Position numbers and translations under genes: made by a program
The notes under the pieces: generated by a model
What the model saw: the letters and a program-made list of their open reading frames with translations, nothing else
Database searches by the model: none
Told to the model about the DNA's origin: nothing
Shown: positions 11,762-24,200 of the stretch, piece after piece
Numbering within the stretch: the first letter of the stretch is position 1
Layout: every line of letters begins with the position of its first letter
NCBI GenBank assembly: GCA_918026815.1
Contig: CAKJVC010000155.1
Span: forward strand, 372,001 to 436,000
Direction: 5' to 3'
Length of the DNA stretch: 64,000 nucleotides
Source: Chalara sp. BL73
Lineage: Eukaryota; Ascomycota; Leotiomycetes; Helotiales

Positions 11762-12729
11762 ATGTCTGCACGCTCACCATCTCCTGCGCGAGGTCGTCCT
11801 CGTTCACGATCTCCATATTCAGATGCGTCTCGGCCATACTCTAGAACGCCCTCCCGCGCTCGCCGCTCCATCACTCCTCGCTCCTCCAGCCGCACGCCTC
11901 GCAGAAATGGCAGGTATAAAAGTGAAAGCCGCAGTGACAGCCGTGGAAGAAGTCCTACTCCGGTGCGCAGCACGAAGGTGAGATTCCCTTTTGGCATTAT
12001 TTAGTAGACGTAACTAATGTGCATAGGTTGTTGTCGAGAGGCTCTCAAAGAACGTGAACCAGGAGCATCTGCAAGAGATATTCAGCACCTACGGCGAAAT
12101 CCGCGATTTGGATGTTCCTTATAATAGAGCTTGTGCGCACTCTGCTCCTCTCCTCAGTCGTAGTTCAGCCACTAAATTTACTAGATAACACAAACCGCGG
12201 AACTGCATATGTTCTTTACGCCAACGAGGCCGATGCCGAATCAGCAATTGCGCACATGCATGAGTCCCAGATAGACGGCTGCACAATCAACGTCTCCATT
12301 GTCCTCCCACGCCGCCGCTTCTCGCCCTCTCCGCCACAAGCCCGCCGTGGCCCTCAAATCGATTCCCGCGGTGCAACGGTAGGATTCCGTGGTCCACCTC
12401 CTCGCAGACGTTCGCCGCCGCCTTATCGATCAAACACAGATACCTACAGACCTCGATCATTGAGCAGAAGCAGAAGTAGAAGCCGAACCCCGGTGAGACG
12501 TTATAGGAGTCGGAGCAGGAGCTATGATTCGAGAGATAGGAGTAGGTCGAGAAGTCCTCCTAGGAGAGGAAGAGGTGGGAGACCTAGTCCAGGACGCAAT
12601 GGTGGTGGTGGCGGTGGTGGCGGACGAAGAAGAAGGAGCAGGAGCTATAGTAGTTATAGCAGCTATGATGACAGAAGTCGGAGCAGAAGCCGTTCGAGGG
12701 GACGAGGCGGTCGTGGAAGACGTTATTGA
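11762..12729 (+). CDS. Rnps1-like SR protein with one RRM
   Basis: Three exons, 11762-11977, 12027-12132 and 12185-12729, give 288 residues. Residues 1-70 are an RS/SP-rich N-terminus. An RRM spans about residues 72-150: VVVERLSKNV is the RNP2-like strand and RGTAYVLYAN the RNP1-like strand, followed by SQIDG. Residues beyond about 155 are Arg/Ser dipeptides, a Gly run (GGGGGGGG) and a final RGRGGRGRRY. The order RS - RRM - RS matches RNPS1, a splicing and exon-junction-complex factor, and the KNV...HLQEIFSTYG block fits that family. Introns are 49 and 52 nt, both in positions that repair the RRM. The donor of intron 2 (GTGCGC) is weak. Nuclear location is inferred from the family. Confidence 0.88.
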
Positions 12730-13392
12730 GAGGCAAAATCGAACTAGTGAAAATGGAATGGGTTTAGCAATGGCGTTAAGGAATATGACAAAACGGGTTC
12801 ACATCACGGCCTGTCTGTATGATAATATGCATAGAAGGCTTTTGGTATTGATGAGTCTTCAAGTAGTCCTACAAGTTACGATGAGATAACGTAATTTCCA
12901 TCAGAAGCCTGTGGTAGCAATATATCTAGCCTGAAATAGATGTCTGAACCATTGACCAAGCCCGTACTTCTGCGTCGTAAGTTTTATCCCCCCAGACTGA
13001 CATTTGTATCCCTCCTTCCTGTTCACGGTAATGGTCAATCCTGGAAACCATCTGACACGTATATACGAAGCGTGCACGTTTTGAGAAGGAACAAAACTGC
13101 TGATGCTTCCAATAAACTGCTCCCGAACCCTTTTCCCGTTTTGGCGAGTATTGTTACACCTACAATTCTGAACAAGCATATTTACATATCTTCTCAGCTT
13201 GAAGCCGACAGTTTGGATGCTTGCAACGACGCTGCAGATATAGGCTTCTAGGAAAGCATCTCCCTCTCTTCTCTCACATTCCACTAATACGGAAGCAGAA
13301 TACCCTAGCAAGTCCCTCGTCCCTCTAGTGAACGTCTATGATTATTCGATACAGTCTTTGAGTAGAGGTCTCGCCGTGAGGGCCTGGTCATC
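12730..13392. other. intergenic, nothing supported
   Basis: About 660 bases with open frames on both strands (12901-13311 minus, 12940-13251 plus) that overlap each other and have no recognised motif. It holds the 3' region of the SR gene and presumably the promoter of the next gene. Confidence 0.4.
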
Positions 13393-15096
13393 ATGCAGGA
13401 TGGCGATGTTACCACAGGCTATTACCCATCGTTGCACGAGCGAAACAACTACTTTCCTTACTGTCGAGCAGTCCACTCTCATGAAAGCAGATACAAATTC
13501 AAGCACGCTCTCGGCGGTGATAAAGTTGAAACGCTATTGGGTGAGAAGAAGACCCCGATAAGCATCGGAAGGGCCAGGCTATCTTTTGGGAACCGCAAAT
13601 CTCGTTGGGATCAGCCGTCACTTGTCGGGCATATCCTCATGGCCAAGCCGGAGGGAGGAGCTCGGCCGGAATCATTTCCACGACTTAAGGAGGAGAAGCG
13701 CTATAGGCCTAGATATAATAACCCGGACTCTGCTCTTCGCACCCTGTATCGTTTTGGCCAGTCCCAGAATCCAGAGAGGATAGTGCAGCAAGATTCTAGC
13801 CAAGATGTTAATGGTCTTTCACCGAAACCTACGGGTATTTCTTTGATGCCGGTGCCGAACCAGTTTGATGCGTCCAGGTTTCGCGCGCCAGAGCCTGAAT
13901 ATGATGTCAGGAGCGGTACTTTACCTCGCGGACTGATTGTCCTATGCAAGCAACAGCTCGATCCTGCCTATCCATTAGTCAGACCATCAAGATATGGCTT
14001 TCATGGTGGTTTCCCGTTTCCTAGCATAATTCTCAAAAAGTATCAGATATCCAGGCAAGATTGGGATAATTTATGCAAGGCAATGGATGAGGTGGTTCGT
14101 CCTTATTCCACCAACTCTCCGGTATTTGGGCACATCAGAGATGGGTACAAGCGCGAAAACATTCAAGAAGCCAATATTCCTGAGCTGGTAGACCAGGTTC
14201 TGGACATTGCGGCGAAATGGGACAGGTATTTCTTCCGGCCCAGAGGACTACTCATGAGGCTGGATATGCCCGGGGAGGCTAGATTTGGGCTTAATACTAT
14301 GGATATCTTTCACAAGAAGAAAGGAGACGTTGGACATATCGATAATTGCCACGGCGCCATATCTCAAAAGGTAACCAATTTTGAGAAGTCCAAAATGGAC
14401 AGTCCTAAGCTGCACCACCTTACCGAGCTACTACAAATGGCGTTTTCACGGACTCGTATAGTCCTCGATGAGATTTCGGTTTTGAAGGATACAAGGCTAG
14501 CTTATGAAAGGGGCTGGATGGTATGGAATGCGTCTTGTCACTGGGCGAAAGAGTTGGAAACTTTCCCAAAGAAGTTTCCCAGCGGGTTACCGGCGGCAAG
14601 AGCTGATCGCTGGCCCCGCTCGAAACACATTTACTACGATCGTTTTATTGGGCATCCAAAATGCATCGCGAAAGAGTTTGACGTTGAAATACCTCATACA
14701 ACCACTTATAATGCGGGGACAAAGCATGAACATAGAATCACTACCTACACGAGAGAGAAGAGGATAAATCCTCACGGAAAATGCTCTTGGATACCAGGGC
14801 CTGAATCTATGGACCAAAGACTGCACATGTTTGGAACCCGGGGTATTCTTCCAGCTGATTGTGCACCGGTCAGAATTGATGCGATCTTAAGCTCATTCAC
14901 CAAAACCAGAGATTCCGAGGTCTATTGGGAAGATTGGGCAATGGATATTCTGGAGCAGGATGGCTACTATGACGAACAGTTGCCCTTGGTTGGAGCTGTG
15001 CATAGGAAATCACCGATAGGCTATGTAATCAAGTCAGTTGAGTCTCGAAGATCAAATGCTGATTTGCAAGAAGGTTCAAGGGTGTATCACGATTGA
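13393..15096 (+). CDS. unrecognised 567-aa fungal protein
   Basis: A single uninterrupted frame of 567 residues from ATG 13393 to TGA 15096. It has no signal peptide or membrane segment. The N-terminal ~140 residues are basic and low in complexity; the rest looks globular, with many Trp, Tyr and His. Notable segments are RPSRYGFHGGFPFPS, a DNCHGAIS motif near residue 316, HYDRFIGHP-like Tyr/His-rich stretches near residue 415 and CSWIPGPESMDQR near residue 457. I do not recognise the family. Length, lack of stops and even amino-acid use make it very likely to be a real gene. Its upstream ATG-proximal region is not conserved to my eye, so the exact start is uncertain. Confidence 0.75.
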   Translation: MQDGDVTTGYYPSLHERNNYFPYCRAVHSHESRYKFKHALGGDKVETLLGEKKTPISIGRARLSFGNRKSRWDQPSLVGHILMAKPEGGARPESFPRLKEEKRYRPRYNNPDSALRTLYRFGQSQNPERIVQQDSSQDVNGLSPKPTGISLMPVPNQFDASRFRAPEPEYDVRSGTLPRGLIVLCKQQLDPAYPLVRPSRYGFHGGFPFPSIILKKYQISRQDWDNLCKAMDEVVRPYSTNSPVFGHIRDGYKRENIQEANIPELVDQVLDIAAKWDRYFFRPRGLLMRLDMPGEARFGLNTMDIFHKKKGDVGHIDNCHGAISQKVTNFEKSKMDSPKLHHLTELLQMAFSRTRIVLDEISVLKDTRLAYERGWMVWNASCHWAKELETFPKKFPSGLPAARADRWPRSKHIYYDRFIGHPKCIAKEFDVEIPHTTTYNAGTKHEHRITTYTREKRINPHGKCSWIPGPESMDQRLHMFGTRGILPADCAPVRIDAILSSFTKTRDSEVYWEDWAMDILEQDGYYDEQLPLVGAVHRKSPIGYVIKSVESRRSNADLQEGSRVYHD

Positions 15097-15503
15097 GGGA
15101 GTCTGAGTAAGTCTGTCAAGGGTGGCCACTGGGAAGGCCATTAGATGTGGTTTATTGGTTTAATAAATTAGAAAGCGTGATCGAGAGATCCGACCAAGAT
15201 ATGCCGATAAAGAAAAAAAAGGAGGCAATGCATCGAATGTTTACTTGAACAATAATGAAATGGTACTATGCAATATTGTCATTGTTCGCATTAACCATAT
15301 TCATTAACTCAGCTTTATGAGATATTATTCATTGAATGCTTGTACTAAGAAACAGGATTGAACAGAATGACCACTGTCATGCATGAATTTCATTTACACT
15401 CTTTGTATTTATAAGCCACTCAAAAACTCATTACCTTTCTATAATCTATATTCTTGATGTCTTATATCTCATACCTGATGCCTCATCACGACAACAACGG
15501 CGT
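15097..15503. other. intergenic, convergent 3' regions
   Basis: AT-rich 3' flank shared by the 567-aa gene and the GNAT gene. Possible poly(A) signals (aataaattag near 15160, aataatgaaat near 15250). No gene seen. Confidence 0.45.
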
Positions 15504-16265
15504 TCAAACCCACCTTACTTCAAAAGAGCTCGCCGATTCATCACCCTCCTTCTCGTTTCTCCACCTCATCCACTCCTCCCTCCCAACCTTATAAACCGCC
15601 TCCCTAACAACCCTCCCATTCCTCCGCTCATCCTCCCCCCCACCAACCTCCACCCCCTCCCCGAACCCCACCGCGCGCATGACAGCCCGAAACGGCTTAT
15701 TCCCAGCGACCGTCTCCGCCGTCAAAACATCGCACCCTAGCGCCTCGAACCCATAGCGGATCAGCGCCAACAGCGCCTCCTTCGCGTACCCCTTTCCCGT
15801 AAACGCCGGGGCGTCAACCATGGCGCCGATGTCAGCGCTCAGCACCCCCTCCCCCTCCCCCCCGGATCCATGCCTCGTGATCGAGAACTCGTTGAAGCCC
15901 GTCACCCCGATCACGACGTCGTTCTGCGCCTCCCCGCGCTCGTCGTACGTCGTCCCCCCGCGCGGCCTCAGCGCGATCACCATGAAGGCCCGGTCGCCGC
16001 GCGCGGTCATGGCGCGGAATCTCGGGATTAGGACCGCCTCGTAGTGGGGTATTGATAGCGCGGGCGCGGAGGCATCCACGGGGAAGGGGTCGAACGCGGT
16101 GTTGGCTGGGTTGGTGTGGATGTGGAGGTAGGCGGGCGCGTCGCGGATCTGGGGCGTGCGGAGTATGAGGCGCTCGGTGATAATTGTGTGGTATGGTTTT
16201 TGGATTGGTTGGAGACGGGGATCGGTCGTTGTTGATGGTGGTGTGGGAGGGGTGGAGGACGACAT
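15504..16265 (-). CDS. GNAT family N-acetyltransferase (RimJ/RimL-type)
   Basis: One exon, 253 residues. The segment TERLILRTPQIRDAPAYLHIHTNP is the standard start of the Acetyltransf_3 fold. DVVIGVTGFNEFS and ADIGAMVDAPAFTGKGYAKEAL form the central strands and the acetyl-CoA loop (Q/R-x-x-G-x-G/A represented by FTGKGYA), followed by GFEALGCDVLTAETVAGNKPF, where Asn-x-x-S/F is usual. Fungal members of this group acetylate unknown small molecules or protein N-termini, so the substrate cannot be named. The gene has very high GC3 with long C runs, unlike its neighbours, and Gly/Glu-rich inserts (GGEGEG, GGGEDER). Confidence 0.88.
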   Translation of the reverse strand: MSSSTPPTPPSTTTDPRLQPIQKPYHTIITERLILRTPQIRDAPAYLHIHTNPANTAFDPFPVDASAPALSIPHYEAVLIPRFRAMTARGDRAFMVIALRPRGGTTYDERGEAQNDVVIGVTGFNEFSITRHGSGGEGEGVLSADIGAMVDAPAFTGKGYAKEALLALIRYGFEALGCDVLTAETVAGNKPFRAVMRAVGFGEGVEVGGGEDERRNGRVVREAVYKVGREEWMRWRNEKEGDESASSFEVRWV

Positions 16266-17103
16266 GCCGGGTTGGGGGAGAGAAAGAATGGATGGGATGG
16301 TTGGAGGGTGATGAGTTAGGAGGGAAAAGATGGGCTCTTCTTTTAAATAGTTACTGTTTCTTCTTCTTCTCGGCTTTATATAGAACTTGGATGAGAAATG
16401 AGGGAATTTGGAGATTTCCCGTCTGGTTCAATTCGTATTTTGTATTATTTTGCAAGTCACGTACAGAAAGAAGTAGAGTCTGTGGTCAGATATGGAGTTG
16501 AGAATTCAGTGAAAATATAGGAGATGTTTTACAAAGCATGGTAGAGCATCTTGCTGGTGAGTCATTGATGTGGGAAAAGCTAAAGCGGAGAGCTGCAGGT
16601 CAGATTCAGGGGGGAAGGTTAGCGAACCGTCCAATGTGACAAGGTTATTGGTTGGCAGACGAGACACTTGGGGGGACGGTTGCACATGTTCTAGTCTAGC
16701 TCACTATTCAGTGTCTTTTTAGGCAAATCTGGAAGCTGCCGGAGTACGGAAACCGGATATCTTTTCACGCTGGAGGCACGGAAAGGAGACGAAAGTATAC
16801 CGTAATAGCGCTCTATTCCAACTACAGCAGCAAAAACATGCTGAATGTCGGGAGCTGAAAATGATACGTCTAAGATACATCCATGAACCATACCCGGTAC
16901 ACTATTTTGTCCATCTAAATAAACGCCATCCTTCTGCGCCGAGTGTAAACCACCATTTATGGGTATCAAAGCGAGCACACCTCTGACAAATGCCCCATGC
17001 CATAAACCCATTCCTTGGACCCCAGAAATCAATGTAAGTAGAATACGCAAGGACGCCGGTCCCACAACTAATAAATCTGAAATGAACACCACAAACTCCG
17101 TAT
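16266..17103. other. intergenic, nothing supported
   Basis: About 840 bases: GNAT promoter side at the left, 3' flank of the Uls1-like gene at the right. A 133-codon minus-strand frame (16691-17092) just past the Uls1 stop has no motif and is not called. Confidence 0.45.
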
Positions 17104-20100
17104 CTATTCAGTATCAACACCAAACAGAAATGCAAGCTCGCGCTCGCCAAGACGACTAATGTTCTTGCTGGAGCCCTCATCTAGAGCCATATTCACCAAC
17201 TCCTTCTTCTGCTCCTGAAGCTCGATGATACGATCCTCCACCGTATTTCTGATTAGGATCCGATGAACCTCGACGGGTCGTTGCTGACCAATACGATATG
17301 CGCGATCAACAGCCTGCATCTCGATGAATGGGTTCCAGAAAGGATCCAGAATGACAACTTTCGAAGCAGCTACCAGGTTGAGTCCAGCATTGCCAGCTTT
17401 TAGCGAAATTAACATGATCTTGGTGTTGGGCTTATCGGTGAATCTGTTGACAGCGTCATGGCGCTCGTCTGCCTTCATACCGCCATCGTATCGCTCAAAA
17501 CTCCAGCCCTTCTCCTCGATGGGGACTTGAAGAAGATCAAGCAATGAGACGAATTGACTGAAGATGATAGTTTTCTGGTTCTCGCCAACAAATCTCTCGA
17601 GTAATTCGATGCACTTGGTAATTTTTGCCGAAGGTTGCCAGTTTTTGCGGAGGTATTTAAAGTACCGCTTCTTGTTGGCCTTGCTCCTGGAAGCGTCTTT
17701 CTTCAGCATTGCCATCGAGATAAAGGTCTTCTTTGCCGGCTTCTTGCCTGACTTGATCTTCTTGAGGCGCCTTTTTTCCTTTGCTTTTGCGCAATGCTCT
17801 CTCTTTGGCTTCGTGGTTGCCTCTCCCACCAGAGCATCATCTTCGATGGGATCTTCCTCGTCTTCTCCACCATCATCCTCATCATCTGTGAATGATGCGT
17901 CTGGAACGATGAATCCTCTAAGATCTCCATTCTTGTCGACATCACTATCGTCATCTGAATCAGTCTCATCGTCACTAACGTCACTACTATCGCTATTATC
18001 ATCTTCTTCATCCACATCGGCCTTAACACTAGCCTCTTCATCGCCAATTCCATGGCACTTTTTGAAAATCGCATAATCAATTGAGTTTTGAATGGCTCCA
18101 CGGCATGAGGGACATTTGGCGGTGACTCCTGTCGCGTTATCGTTACCAGCAGCCACTTGGGCAGCCGCCTGTTGTTGAGTGATTTGACTTAGACACTCTG
18201 AGCAAATATCATGGCCGCAAGGAATCGCAATAAGAGGATTGACGACGCCATCGTAGCACACAGGGCACTGATAAGCATGTTAATAGGTACTTCGTCTGAG
18301 CAGTGTATACATACCTCAAAGCCATCAGCAGCTAACAAGCGAGCCACTACATCTGGGGTAAGGCTTTTGGCAATCTCCATCGCATCCTCTTTAGAAATTT
18401 CTGCTGTAGGTGCTTGCTCAAAGTCTTGGATAAGATGTGGGTGGCAGCAGCATTGTCGAAGACGCAGTAATAAAACCAACACATTAGAGTAATTCTTTCC
18501 AACCGTGCCCGCTCTCATATATTTATTGAACTGAAGACGGGTTCGCTGTTCCAAAGCATTGTAGAATTCCTGCTCAGACTCGTCGAATACCACATGCGAG
18601 ATTTCTTCGGTCTTTGGGGGTAAGGTAATGATTGGTTTGCCGTCAATTATAGAGTTCTTGGTGCGTCGAAGGAGAATCGCTTTCAAAAGTGCTTGTAGTT
18701 TCCGCATGGAATTATTCGTTGCGCGTTTAGTCGCATTACCTTTGGTCAGGCTTCCGAAAGCCTTCTTGAATTCTGAAGGGTCGTTGTAAGGCCTGATTTT
18801 CAGAAACTTGATCAGAGATTGAAGTTCATCGATATTGTTCATCATTGGCGTTCCTGTAAGGCAGAATCTGGTCGAAGCTGCTAAGTTGCATGCAGCTTTT
18901 GAGCTTAACGCATTCTTGTTCTTGACGCACTGGGCTTCATCAAGAATGACCCGATAGAAATGGCTACTTGGTCCTAACATGGGAAACAGTTTCTTCATAG
19001 GTGCATGGTCAATATCTGCTTCCAAAATACCGCGATTCTTGTGTTCCTGCTTATATGATTCCAGTCTTCTGAATTCCGCCCCTAAAGTACCATAACTTGT
19101 CATAACAATGTCGTAGTTTGTGAGTTCGTCCCAGGAGAGCTTCTTTTTCGCCCCGTGAGCTAAGTGTACGCTTAACCTGTGACTGACCTTGACTTTCTTC
19201 GAGATTTCGCGCTCCCATTGCCGAATCAAAGCTACTGGTCCGACGATCAGGGTGGTCTGATCAAGTTAGCGGTGAATAATTTTTCATCGAGGATCCATGC
19301 ATACCTTTCGGCGGCGGTCGGCTGATGGACTACTCAATATCAATGCTAAAGAGCTGATGGTTTTGCCAAGACCCATGTCATCTGCCAATATACCACCCTT
19401 ATTCGAACCTGACTCCATTGCTTTAAGCCAAGTTAAAGCGATTTTTTGGTGTTCGTACTATGTATAATCAGTGGTTGGCCTTCCGAATAAATACGATCAA
19501 AACTCACTAATGGGTACTTCAGGCCATCAGGTGTTCCATCTCTGCTCTCTGGAGAAACATCAACATCTGGTTTTATGTTCTCCAACAAACTCTTAATTTC
19601 TTCATTTGTCTTTCGAGGATCGTTCATAATATAATCGAGCTGATCAAACCCTCTCCCTGAGAACATATCCATATTGGCACGAATGTTTGCAATTCCATCA
19701 GCGAGCGCGTCATCATTATCAATGCCAGTTAAGTCTAAGCTTGGAACACTTTGCATGTTATTGAATGCCGATCCATTAAAACTATGAAGACCACTACCGA
19801 AACCTGCAGCATTGTAAACATTAGTTCCGCCGTAACCAGTCACTGGCATAGTTGTGGCCCCAAATGGATGTTGCATCGTTCCCGGCAAAGGTCCTGACAT
19901 TGATCCAAAGGGATGAGACGTCATAGGGGAGCCATTCATTTGCCAGGCTGGTACAGGCTGATTGCCAAACATAGCCATTTGCAACGCACTGGAGTCGCTG
20001 TTTTGAGGCCGTGACGGTGAGTTGTTAAAGCGACCATTGTCTCGCCAAGCAGATGGTGGAATGATCTCAATGTCTGAATCACTAGTATTTGAAGAGTCAT

Positions 20101-21283
20101 CGACGAATGCTCCAGGCATTGATGGAAATTCATTGTTCACAGTGCTTACTCGTGTTTCATTCTTTACCTTTGGTCTTACTGCAGGAGGAGCAGCACTGCT
20201 GCTACCAGAACTAGCCATAGTTGGTGCAGCAGGATTGTGTCGAAAAGGATTCGCTCGACTGGAAGATGATAGATGGGTTGAACCTGAAGCCACTGTAGCA
20301 GAGCTCGATGGGCCAAATCCAGCCATTCGACTGAACGCATTATTGGCCGTACTAGGAGGCGCGGTCATCATGCCACTTGCTATGCTGCGAGCATATTCTT
20401 CATCAGCTTTCAAAGCTGCTGCTCTTTCTTGCGCCACTGATTGCTGTTGCAAGTAGGCAGCATTGTTGCTGAATAGTTCAGCGTCCAGCTCATCGAAGTC
20501 GGATTCCCTATCGCAAGTTAGCAATAGTGTTTGAGAACTGTTGGCTGTATGAGCCGAAGATAATATTGCCTAGCCAGATCGGCATAAGTACAAGAAAATA
20601 CCCAATTATGCCAGAATGGACTTGGGAGCAGCTGCCACTAGAACGAAGAACTCGTACCCTGAGCTTGAAGGAGTAGGACTATTTTCATATGGACTAGGAG
20701 ACGTGCGCCGAGACTTATTATCAGTAAATGGCTTCAGCCCTCCTTCCACGTCTGTATGAGATCTCTTCCGACTAGGTAGATTCATCATGGAAGGTGAGAG
20801 GAACTCGTCGTTGGAATTCATCATGGAGCTTGTTGGTGTCGAGCTTGTAGAAGAAGAGGTGGCCTGTTGGGAAGCAAGATCTGCAAGAGGCTTGTTAGAT
20901 ACTATTATAAAATATCTGGGGGGTTGTGGATAGTGAGGCAAGTTGTAGAGGCAACAGCCTCGTATAGAGCTGCACGACAATAAGTATGGCTCACCTTGGT
21001 TAGCTCTTGCTGTAGCATTTGACCTGGAAGTTGGGGTCGGTGAAGATTGAGAAGGCTGCAAAGCTGAAGATGTCCGAGAATGCGAGGCTGCCGTATCTTT
21101 CCCAAGCCTCAAAGTCTTTAATTGCTTTTCCAAGCGCCTGATTTCCGCTTTCACTTCTGCGCGGGCTTCCTCTCTGTTCTTTACAGAATTGTCGATTGAA
21201 GCAAGGAGAACCTTTTGAAACTCAATCTCCTCTACGACATCAGTGACAGCGGCCTGGGAGGCCGGGGACAGAGGCTGTGACAT
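17104..21283 (-). CDS. ULS1: Uls1-like SNF2 ATPase with RING finger (SUMO-targeted ubiquitin ligase type)
   Basis: Six exons on the minus strand: 21283-20995, 20880-20658, 20507-19508, 19457-19305, 19256-18315 and 18267-17104, giving 1,256 residues in one frame. Residues 5-70 are a coiled-coil-like helix. Residues 70-470 are a Ser/Pro/Asn-rich linker that includes SDIEIIPP near residue 317, a candidate SUMO-interacting motif. The SNF2 half carries KYPLYEHQKIALTWL, Walker A GLGKT (about 533-537) and DEAQ (about 661-664). A RING finger begins at residue 870 (CPVCYD...CGHDICSEC...CPSC). An acidic tract (residues about 930-1000) and a Lys-rich tract follow, then the helicase C half with IIFSQF, AGNAGLNL and DRAYRIGQQRPV. 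The order SNF2-N, RING, SNF2-C is that of Rad5/Rad16/Uls1; the N-terminal linker and SIM fit Uls1, which removes SUMO-conjugated proteins from DNA. Rad16 or Rad5 is less likely because no HIRAN domain is visible. Confidence 0.9.
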
Positions 21284-24200
21284 ATTAACAAACCCCAGCC
21301 GCAGCAGGCGCCCGGCGATGGTGACCGTCTAGTCTTCAAGGCTGTGGGCTGCAGAAAGTCTGTTGGAGAATATCGTGCCGATATGTCGTACCTCTGTCCT
21401 TTGGCTCCCGTGATGGACACGTACTATAGTAGCACAGACAGGTAATAAAGGATCTGGGGGAATGATGCAAGGTGCATCTTTCCTAAAGATTGCGAACCGT
21501 GTAAAGGCAAAGTTCGCGCAGCTTCGCGTCGTTGCCCCACAATCAATGGCACGGTCACGTGTAACCCTGACTTCACTAGATCATTTATAGTATGAATTCA
21601 ATTTCTTGCTACAGCTGCGTGTTTGCTCATTTGTCCTCGAGAATATTCCTTTGTAACGTTGTCGGACCAAGCTGTAATTATCTCTCAAATGCCTGCTGCT
21701 TCGGATCAAGCCTTTGATTAAGATTCAGCATTGAGAAAATATCTCTAGTGTTTCTCCAATTTTCCAGTAGAGTTAGAGTATTGACGCTTGTTCTAGAAGT
21801 ATTTCAATTATCTTTCCTACATTGATTTCAGCCCGCTGCCTACCAGAGCCGAGTCTTCAGTTATAACTGGTCAGAACCACATATCTAGTGCATCTCCCCA
21901 GCTTTTAGTCATTTTGTCGCGCCGCCGGTGCTTTGAGAGCCCACTAAAAGACTGGACGAGATTCTTGAACACTTGGACGTATTCTGGAAACTTCTCGCCA
22001 AAATTGGGAAGCTCACATTATCTGCTTCTATCCCTGCAATACTTTAAGAAGAGCATTTTTGCCTGATCCTTTGGGGATATGTATTTGTGTACCTTTTACC
22101 TACTCCCGTTTGGGTGACATGATTAAGTTTATGCTGAGTTTTAGTTTGGTTACATCCGATCGAGATATTATTGATGAGCTGAATGAAACGTAATGTTGGC
22201 ATAGATTCTCGTCATTCGGTCTCTTCAAGTCTATATATCTCCAGCCAATTTCATCTTTTCACCGATACAGAAAATTATCTCCGATGTTCTCTACGTGAAG
22301 AGATGTAAAATCCGCGGACTATCAAGATTGACATTTTAAATCGAATTGAGGTCTTGACGGCAAACTAGGCTAACTTTCATTCAAAAAGTCATTCTTAAGA
22401 AATTGCGTGTAACTTGCGATTCCTTCCACCTAATTTAATATACCTCATGCCGTAGCAACAACCCACTTCTCGTCTCACTATTTTCCTGATCTGGAAACCT
22501 TCAATTCTAGACCCTAGTCTACTTTGCACCGGCATAACCGCCGCGCTTTATTGCTGATGATGCCGAAGACGATGGATACCGGCAACAAGGGGCTTGTACC
22601 ACTGAGTTCAATGGATGAGATCAGCACACCGATCCAGCCGTTGGGTATTATCTGTAGAGAAAGAGCCGGAATCCACTATTCCTTCCTCGCCAGTGTATCC
22701 AGCACGCCTATCTCTACTTGGTAGTGTTGTTTCATCAGCACTGAATGAATCGCGGCGCGGACCCATGAGTATGTCTTATTTGAACCACAGCTGACCCCTT
22801 TGTGCAGCTCGATCCCCAAAGCAAATAATCTCCACGATATTTCCTGCGAGCTCCCCAGCACCCCATATTGCTCTGCTAGTAAGAGCAGGTTCGCATTGGA
22901 TGTTCTTCGCGAAGCAGGGAGGTGCCAGGGAAAGAAACAGATACCGCTGCGACGGCACAGAATAGAAAGTAATGGAAGTTTGGTGGCACTGAATAGTGTG
23001 GCTAGGAGATCCCCAACGAATCTCCCGGACAGAGCACATCCTCAGCAATGAACTTGGCATGCGCGCTTCCAGTCTGTCTTTCGCCTCTCTGCTTCTACTA
23101 CCTTCTCCATTTGATAGTTTGTAGGTATATGTCTCAGAAACTTCTCATCAAAGCTCCGCATCCGAGATCAAACCATCTTATGGGCAGAATGCTACTTTGT
23201 TGTTATTGCTACAAGCTGCGACGTAGTAATCAGTCAGGGATTTCCCGCACGAGCCGGATATGGGCAACTTGCGGTATTGGGCGTAATGCTGTTGGAGCGG
23301 GGCGACTCTTCCCGAGTTGAATGTGTGTACAGATGGCGCCGAAACCACAGTATGGAAGCTTATAAATGCACAATGTGGAATTATTTCGTGGTTTGGGATG
23401 TGTTGATACGCGGTGTGTAAGCAGTACCACGCTATCATTGATCGATATCTGTTGAGTCTAGATTGGCATTTGTTTTGATGACAGATGGTTTCTGGAGAGT
23501 GTTGCATGCTACAAAATGGTGAGCCTGGAGAAATCCTTCTTCCTATTCTGGGAAATACAAAACACTTCCTTCGTAGATTGGCCATTTCTCTTTCTCACGA
23601 TTATTAGCCTCATTTCCATCCACCGATTTCCTAAATAGAACAATCGTCGATGGTTTCGTGGGCACCTGTCCGGCTTCTCCTCCGCCCCTTAGTTCTAGGA
23701 GCATCACATCGCTTTAGAATTCAACATACCCAAAGCTCCAAAAGGTACGTTACTACAAAGATCCAGTTTTCGTACTATGATATACACCATATTTGCACCA
23801 AAACTTTAGTATTGTGGTGGCAATAAGCTCCCTCTGATCTCAGATTTCCTCAGGTGGCAACAGCACTGTCCACAGACCACATAATTAGGCAAATCCCGCC
23901 TATACAGCAGCAAAAATCCCTTCAAACCCGCCTGGTGAAGACGCGGGTAAGAGGCATCCAGGGTGAGGAAGACATATCTGCAGTTCATTACGAACTCGGC
24001 ACCGGTAGTCTCTTCAGGGTAGTTAGCGATCTCTTGAAGGACATCGGCTGGAAAGCGAAGAATGCAGGGGTTTGAAACTGATTATGGGGGGTGACGAGAT
24101 GATTCTGTGTCAGCGAACAAGGTTGAGATTGTGTCGTCGATGGTCGGTTTTCGGTGCTGAACGGCTATCTTGGAGAGTGTGGTGATGGATTCGAGTTTGG

